Positions 45,001 through 54,000 of a stretch of DNA of 64,000 nucleotides are shown piece after piece (position 1 is the first letter of the stretch; every line of letters starts with the position of its first letter). The position numbers were made by a program, and so were the translations under genes. This DNA is from Thinopyrum elongatum (lineage: Eukaryota > Streptophyta > Magnoliopsida > Poales > Poaceae). Under the pieces are notes generated by a model that searched no databases, was not told where the DNA came from, and saw only the letters and a program-made list of their open reading frames with translations. Location of the stretch: contig CM022302.1 of the NCBI GenBank assembly GCA_011799875.1, forward strand, positions 306,043,048 to 306,107,047, read 5' to 3'.

Positions 45001-48000
45001 CTCAGCATCAATCAAAGACCACCAGCACATTGCGCACTTAAGTTCCAACCACCTGAGCTCATCCGATGCTCGCTGGCCTTGCCACCGACCCGGATCGCCA
45101 TTAATGGCCACCGCCGCAGTCTGCTGTGGACGGCGCCGTCCGGGCCACCTAGCGCTCACCAGAGCCCTCTAGCTCACTTGGAGATAAGCTGCAAGACCAC
45201 CGACCACCTCGCCTACCCAACGGCCTCGCCCCCATCCTGTTCTGCCAATAATGGCGCCACCATTACGGTTGGAACGGTCTCAGTCGAACCGACCTCGCTG
45301 GACTATAAAAGGCCACCCCGGGCTTGTCCCATTGAAGGGCACGACTCCTCCTACCTCTAGCTGCCTCCCTAGACAGCTGCCTGGCCCGTAGAGGGTCGTC
45401 TTCTCCAATTCCGGCAACGGTAGCCGTTGCTCTGTCTTGGATGATTCCGAGCTGACCAACCCTCCCCCTCCCAGATTTCTTTCACCAACAGGATCGCCAA
45501 ACCATGGCGCTTCAATTCCCCACCTTAATTCCGCACATAATCAACCATGGCGGGAACCCCTCTTTTGGCCGGAGCCGCCATCCGCTGGGAACCTCACCGC
45601 CGGCGATGCAGAGCTCGAGGTTGAGAGTGCCGGACCCCGCCGAGATCGCCAGGACACCCTGATGCCAACCATGCCCTCAAATACCTGTGGGGAGCCGCCG
45701 TTCTCCGGCAATCACTGTCGGCGAGGCTCCCTGTTCTGTCGAGGAGAGAGGAGGTGCGAGGCTGACAGGTCAAACCTGACTGGTGGGCCTGCAGGACCCA
45801 CCGTCAGTGGCTGAGGGTCACGCCAAGTCGGCCGCTCCTCTGGGCTCGGCCCAGTAGCGCTGTATTGCTGTGCCTCGTACAGTGCACGCCTCTGTCAGCG
45901 GGAATTTTCCTGTCCCTTTTCTTTTATCCAGTTACTTAAATAATTTCCATAGCAGTCATTTTACACTCAAATTTGATGATTCAAATTTATTTAGGTTCCT
46001 AAAATCATGCTCTATTTATCTAGATTAGGTGAACATTTTTCCTAAGCTTTGTTCTTACTGGATTTATTAAATAGTCCATTTAATCATTTATTACAGATTG
46101 AAAATCCCATAAGTAATTCATATTAACTCCAAATAAATTGATTCTTTTTCTGTTATTTTTTATTTTTCATCTAGTTTATTTTAGTATTTATTTCAAAAAT
46201 ATTTGAAACAACTTTTAACACTGTTTTTGAATTATGTGGTAATTGCTATAATCTTCAAAATAGGAAAAATGGAGGGAAGAAAGTTTTCAAAATTTTGGAG
46301 TACAACCAACACCCCTGCATGCTCAAGGCAAGCATCTTGAACACTTGATATGGTGAAAGCATGGTGAATTATTTGCTAGAATAATTTAAACATGACTATG
46401 TTAAATTCAAACTAAATTGCATATTGCTAGTAGTGCTTGCATGCTTTGAATTCGAGTAAAATTTTCATGCATGTAGTGTTGGCATGTTTCATCGTACCGT
46501 GCATCGTGTGTTGCCATGACTAACTTTCAGGAGCAGGCATAAGTGAAATATCGTTACCGGCAGAAGGATGATCACATTTGAGTGTGATCATGCCTTGATT
46601 GTTGTGCATGTTGGAGCATGCAAGGGTTGTGGCCCTGTTGGGATTGCTGTTGAAGGAATACCTTGTTGTGCTAACCGTTGTAGGAAACTTAATGCCTCCT
46701 GAGTCGACCATAGATCGAGTCTTGTTCTGGTAACCCCCATACTTGTTTCGTGCTGCCACAGGTTCCTGCCACAGGTAGGGTATGGTTCAGTAAGTTGATA
46801 ACCCCTTTCCATGCACACACCGTACAGAGGGCCACGATGAGGGTTTCCCAGGGATCCGGGACTAAATCTTGTCATCGGGTCAGGAGGCATGGGTGTTTCC
46901 AGTTGTGACTGAGAGGGGGGCACCCCTTGGAATTCGCGCGTATTAATAGTGATCCCATGCAGGACGTTGGTCTCTCCGTGTCAGAGTTTTTCTTGAATGA
47001 TGCTTTGGGTGATTTCGGGCATCCGGAAAGTTAATCTGGTGTGTGCTGGTAAGGTGTGTTTACAACCCAAAGACCTTAATGGGAATTAGTCGGTGTCACG
47101 GTACTGACTAAAGAAATCCTTTACTTGTGGGTAAAGAGCACACCCTCTGCAGAGTTTAAACCTATTCGAATAGCCGTGTCCGCAGTTAAGGGCTATAGTC
47201 TAGGTTGGTCAAGTGTCGGTCTTAGTGTCGGTCTTCGGAGGAAAATAATTAAATTGAGCCTGAATTATTTTGCGGAATAATTATTGTCACCCTGTTGCTA
47301 CCATGAATATTTTATGCTTGTTAAATATTATTATGGTTATGCATAATATTGAGGACTAACCCGTATCTCTTATTTTGAATTTTTCCTGAGTGTCTCAGGG
47401 GCTAGCTAGACTACCCCGGGCACTCAATTTTATTTTCAAGACCTCTCGTGGCGTCCCTCGAGTTAACAAGCGGTTTATCACGCCACTACTCTTGTGGACA
47501 CCCGATTGGCATTTCTCTTCAAGTCCGACCGTGGCGTCACTTGACACCCGACTGGCATTTCTCTTCAAGACCTCTCATGGCGTCTCTCGAGTTTACAGGC
47601 GGTCCCGCCACTACTCGTGTAGACACCCGATTGGCATTTCTCTTCAAGACCTACCGTGGTGTCACTTGACATCCGACCTGCATTTCTTTTATTTTATTTT
47701 CCTTAAACTTTCCTTGTTTATCACTAACATTCCCATATATTCATTTATTTGCATATGCTAATATTTTATCATGCCATGATTTAATTCCTGTCAGTAGGCA
47801 TTTAAGTCTATTGATAGAGGCGGGGGTGTCCCGATCTTTCGATAGCAGGGGCTGTGGGTGTAACAATGGTATTGATGTCCTCATCATCCATCATGAGCAT
47901 ACACATATAGTGTGGTTCATCATGATCATATAATTTAATTGTTGCATTCGGTATATCTTTTGTTCATGATGTTTGCGAGTACATTCAAACGTACTCGCAG

Positions 48001-51000
48001 GCTTGTCCCTGGCTATTTACTTGGCTAGGTTAGGATTTCTACAAGGAGTACCACAGCGATGTCCGTCCGGAGCCTAGGATGGCAACCACGCGGGATAGGA
48101 ATTATCCAGGTCAGCCGTTCCTGTGGGAATGGAGCCCCATCGACGTTGGAGAACCACGAGTCGCTTCCGTCATCCACCACCGGAGTCACTGTTGTATCAT
48201 TAGACCTGTATGGTCTTGTATCCAATTCTTGTAATAGCTTGGTAATCTGTAACAAGGACGTGTCCACCAGTAACGGTAATCCTGGGCTGGTGATGACACG
48301 AGGGGTTAGTCTCTGGGATTTCGTGTCCCGGCCCCGGCAGCCTTGAAAACTCTACACCCCTTAAGAAAATCTTGTCCTCGAGATTTGTTAAGGATGGAAG
48401 AATTAGAAGCAAATCACAATAGACAAGCAATCATGCACAAGACAATAATGCACAGGCACATCATTCAATCAAACACTACACACTACACACTGCTAGAAAT
48501 ATACACATATTCGTCTATGGCATAACGGTGGAATTTACAGGGCAACAGGGTTGTTAGGGACATGGCAACTACTCTGGCAGTCTCAGTCCACTTCGTCGAT
48601 GTCCAGACGGGCGTGTCTCGCGGACGTCGAGGCTTCTCCGGGGGCTTCAACGTCGGAGTTGACTGGAGTGTTATGAGGAGCTGCAGGGTTGGGGTAGCGA
48701 TGATGACCCACGCGGGGTGTAGTGGCTACAGTCCCGTTGGAGGAAATCCCAAAGAGACGTTGGAGTTCATCCGGGGAAACAAATGCATTGCCTGGGTGAG
48801 CAACAGGGGCAGACCTCGCAGGCTCGATTGGTCTCCCGAACAGTACTATCGGGGTGTCGGTGGTGGGTGCAGCTTCACTTCTCACCCGGGTCAAGAGAGC
48901 AAGCGTCCTGCGGGTCTCAATCAGATCATTGGTGACCTGATCGAACAGTGTCTCTTGCGCTCTCAGGTAGCGCACCAGATGCACTAGGGCAGGATCCGTC
49001 TCATGGTCTCCGTTAGCGACTTGGGTCGACCTACCATAGCCTTCACGACTAGGGTAGTAGTAGAAGGAGCGACAGTTAACCCTCGGTGACCGATGCCGGA
49101 GTTGAACTACAGCTTCTCGGGCTGCAAGTTGGATAGCTTGGGGCTCGTCGGTGGTCGTCCTCCCGGTGAACCGGTAAGGGCGCTCTGCGGTGATGCCCCT
49201 CCCATAGATGTGCACTGTGGCCCAGTAGTGGTGGATGGCATCACTCGCGTGCTCTTGGTACACGACATACTCCGGCGGCTCTTCGATGCCGAGAGCACGA
49301 TGGGTGAGATTGGCGAGGATGACTACAAAGCCTTCCAGCTCTGCTGCGGTGGTCTCGTTGTGCACGATGGGGCCTGCCATCTTGGCGGTTGGATATCGAA
49401 CTAGGAGTGAGGTTGTGATGTGCTGATTTGAGGCAAGGCTTCTCTTATAAGCCAGCGGAGTCTTCCATCGCACGCTTGCGGATGGGACAACGCAGGTGTC
49501 GGCCACAGGTACACGGCCTATGGGCTAGGTTGATAGGTTGGGCACCGACTATCAAAAGATGTCGGCCGGCCACTGTGCGGTTATCGGATAGGATTGGCTT
49601 GACTGTGGACAGGAAGGGATGTGGATGGTGTGGAAACCTAGAGATAGCGACCAGGCTAAGATAGGATTAGACAATGGTCAGCCTGGCTCTGATACCAAGG
49701 CTGCCGGGGCCGGGACACAAAATCCCAGAAATTAACCCCTAGTGTCATCACCAGCCCAGGATTTACCGTTACTGGTAGACACGTCCTTGTTACAGATTAC
49801 CAAGCTATTACAAGAATTGGATACAAGACCATGAAGGTCTAATGATACAATAGTGATTCTGGTGGTGGATGACGGAATTGTCTCGCGGTTCTTCAACGTC
49901 GATGGGGCTCCATTCCCACAGGAACGGCTGACCTGGATAATTCCTATCCCGCATGGCTGCCATCCTAGGCTCCGCACGGACATCGCTGTGGTACTCCTTG
50001 TAGAAATCCTGACCTGGCCAAGTAAATAGCCAGGGACAAGCCTGTGAGTACGTTTGAATGTACTCACAAACATCATGAACAAAAGATATACCGAATGCAA
50101 CAATTAAATTATAAGATCATGATGAACCAAACTTTATGCGTATGCTCATGATGGACTTAAATGCCTACTGACAGGAATTAAATCATGGCATATGCAAATA
50201 AATGAATATATGGGAATGTTAGTGATAAACAAGGAAAGTTTAATGAAAATAAAATAAAAGAAATGCCGGTCGGATGTCAAGGGACACCACGGTAGGTCTT
50301 GAAGAGAAATGCCAATCGGGTGTCTAAAAGAGTAGTGGCGGGACCGCCTGTAAACTCGATAGACGCCACGAGAGGTCTTGAAGAGAAATGCCAGTCGGGT
50401 GTCAAGTGACGCCACGGTCGGACTTGAAGAGAAATGCCAATCGAGTGTCCACAAGAGTAGTGGCGTGATAAACCGCTTGTTAACTCGAGGGACACCATGA
50501 GAGGTCTTGAAAATAAAATTGAGTGCCCGGGCTAGTCTAGCCAGCCCCTGAGACACTCAGGAAAAATTCAAAATAAAAGATACAGGTTAGTCCTCAATAT
50601 TATGCATAACCATAATAATATTTAACAAGCATAAAATATTCATGGTAGCAACAGGGTGACAATAATTATTCTGCAAAATAATTCAGGCTCAATTTAATTA
50701 TTTTCCTCCGAAGACCGACACTAAGACCGACAATTGACCAACCCAGACTGTAGCCCTTAACCGCGGACATGGCTATTCGAATAGGTTTAAACTCTACAGA
50801 GGGTGTACTCTTTACCCACAAGTAAAGGATTTCTTTAGTCAGTACCGTGACACTGACTAATTCCCATTACGGTCTTTGGGTTGAAAACACACCTGACCAG
50901 CACACACCAGATTAACTTTCCGGATGCCCGGAATCACCCAAAGCATCGTTCAAGAAAAACTCTGAGACGAAGAGACCAACGTCCTGCATGGGATCACTAT

Positions 51001-54000
51001 TAATACGCGCGGATTCCAAGGGTGCCCCCCTCTCAGTCACAACTGGAAACACCCATGCCCCCTGACCCGATGACAGGATTTAGTCCTGGATCCCTGGGAA
51101 ACCCTCATCGTGGCCCTCTCTACGGTGTGTGCACGGAAAGGGGTTAGCAACTTACTAGACCGCACCCTACCTGTGGTAGGGACAAGTGGCAGCACGAATC
51201 AAGTATGGGGGTTACCGGAACAAGACTCGATCTACGGTCGACTCAGGAGGCTTAAGTTTCCTGCAATGGTTAGCACAACAAAGCATTCCTTCAACAGCAA
51301 TACCAACAGGGCCACAACCCTTGCATGCACCAACATGCACAACAAACAAGGCATGATCACGCTCCAACGTGATCATCCTGCTGCCGGTAACGGTATTTTT
51401 CTTATGCCTGCTCCTGCAAGTTAGTCATGGCAACACACGATGCACGGTACGATGAAACATGCCAACACTACACACATGCAAAATTAGCCATATGCCAGTT
51501 TTATTTGAATTCAACTTAGTCATGATCAAATTATTCTAGCAAATAAACTACCATGCATTCACCATATCAAGTGTTCAAGATGCTTGCCTTGAGCATGCAG
51601 AAATATTGGGTGCACTCCAAAAGTTTGAAAAGTTTCTTTCCTCCATTTTTCCTATTTTGAAGATTATAGCAATTACCACATAATTCAAAAACAGTACTAA
51701 AAAGTGTATCAAATATTTTTGAAATAAGTACTAAAATAAACTAGATGAAAAATTAGAAATAACAGAAAAAGAAACAAATTATTTGGAATTCATATGAATT
51801 ACCTATGAATTTTCCAAGTTGGAATAATTGATTTAAAAGCACTATTTAATAAATCCAGTGGAGGAAGAGTTTAGGAAAAATGTTCATCATATTTTAAGTA
51901 ATAGAGAATGATTTTAGAAGTATGTAGAAATTTGATTTACCAGATTTGGATCTGAATTGGCCACTGTAGAAATATTTGAAGACGGCTGGAAAAGAAAAAA
52001 AAGAAGAACAGGAACGCGCCTTGAGCGCTACTCAGCCATGCGATGCCACTGGGCCGGCCCAGTCGCTCGGCCATGCGAAAAGCCAGCCGACGTCGACGGC
52101 GTACTACCTGGTTTATGTCTTCTCCGCGTGAGGACGGATTCGGTGGAAACTGTCTCCACTTAAACGGCGAGACCCGCGGCTTGTGAGGCTGACAGGCGGG
52201 TCCCACCCGTCGGGTCCGCCTCCCATCTCCCGCGCGCGCCAGGGCAGGGACTGAGGAGGATTCCGGCGATCCTCGCCGGCGACTGGAGCCACGTCTCCGG
52301 AAGAGGAGTACCCCGCCATACTCAGGAGCTCCTGGCGATCCCGTGGAGGTAGGGCACGATCTCCGAGGAGCCCTATCTCGCCGATGGCGAGGACGCCCGA
52401 GAAGCTTCGGCGGGGTGATTTGGGGCTTTCGCCCGTGATTGAGCTCGAGCAAAATTGGGAGGCGGGATGGATTCGTGGGAGCTCCATATGGCTAGTGATG
52501 AAGAAATCCAGGAGAGGGAGGGCCGGATGGCATCGGAAACATCCAGACGGTGGCGGCGGCTGAGGTTGCTGGAGATGATGAGGGTGGCCATTTCAGCTCG
52601 ATTGGCTGCTCAAGGTGGTCCCTAGAGGGGTTAGGGGAGTTTTTTTAAGACGATAGGGAGATCAAGGCAGCTTATATAGCTCGGGGTAAGGCGGTTCCGT
52701 GGCTTCCCGAGGAAGTCACGACGGCGGTCGGCCATTGATGGCGGTAGGAGGTGGTTAAGGGCGGTGGCGTGGTCGGTGAGGGGGCGGTGGTCAGCATTCA
52801 AGCTCCCGGCGAAGTGGCAGCTTCTGGTTGAGCCAGGCGGCTCGACCGGTAGGTGACAGTGACGTGCGGAGTCGGTGGCGGCTCTGGACGGCGGTGCCAG
52901 GGGATGGAACCAGGTGCGGGGGGAGGCTCGTCCAGTGCAGGTGGAGTGCGGGGGAAAGAGAGGAGCGAGCCGGGGAGGTCACAACTGCAGTGTAGGGGCT
53001 CGGATGCCGCTCTGGCGTGCAACACGCGCGCCCTGGGCATGCCGTGCGTGCATGCACGCGGCCTGCTCGATGTAATGCCAAGGGGTCCTAGAGGGGTTTG
53101 CTAGAAATGAAACTTAACAGGATTATGCACTTGGTTATGGGAAAGCTAATGGACAAGCTGGTTTGCTCAGATGATCAAGCTCCCAATGCAGTCCAGAGAG
53201 ATGCCAAGTTTCTGCCATGCACACAATGTGCTCGATGAAATGCTAATGCATCCTAGGCTAGCCCAATTGAGGTGATTTTTGGTAGAGTGATGCTGACAAT
53301 AATGGAAAGGCTACTGGACATGCTGGTTTGGCCAAAAGAGCAAGTCTCTAATGTAGTTGAGAAAGAGGTAGAATTTCTGTCATGCACACAATGTGCTCGA
53401 CAGAATGCTAGGGCAATTTAGGAGCTTTTGTTGACTATGAAAATCTGCAGGATGATGACTCCTTGGATGATAGATGGGGTGGTCGAGTTGGTTTGGCAAA
53501 AAGAAATACTTGTCAGTGGAAGTTTTACTGAAATTCATTTCTGGACAGAAATTTGGAGAATTTATTTGGTGGACTAAAATGAGGTAATAGGAGCTGATCT
53601 TATGGACTTAAGGGTTTGGTAGGAAGTACTATGAGTGGGAAAATTTTCAGAATTATTGGAGCAAGGAAGAATAGGGTTGTAGTACAAAAATTGGATCTGG
53701 ACCAGAAATGAAAAGAGATTGTTCCACTCAAAATTTTCAAAATACTAAGCTAGGTTTTTGCACCAAAGTGATATGTGGGTATCACATGACCTCTCATAAT
53801 TTTGCTGTAATTATAAAATAATTATTTAAAATGGTTGTAGTGCAACATAGGCATTTAAAATATTGGAATAGCTATTAAAAGAATTGTTTTGGGGCAAGTT
53901 TTATTCTGAAAATAATTCCTATTTGTTATTAAAGTAGTAATGAAATGGTTTAAGAAAACTCCCAAAGCCACAATATTATTTTCAAAAATTTCTTTATGGA

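Larger units (their letters stand above)
48340..49701 (-). other. Internal region of the LTR-B element
   Basis: Minus orientation: primer-binding site TGGTATCAGAGCC (49685-49697) next to LTR-B, one coding region, then AAGGGGTGTAGAG (48346-48366 region), a likely polypurine tract. In a normal element TGTAACACC of the second LTR would follow. Instead LTR-A is joined in the opposite orientation. Confidence 0.75.

Noticed and set aside
44923..45814. Plus-strand frames of 125-145 codons in LTR-A
   Set aside because: GC-rich LTR filler. The corresponding part of LTR-B has different frames, so coding is not conserved.
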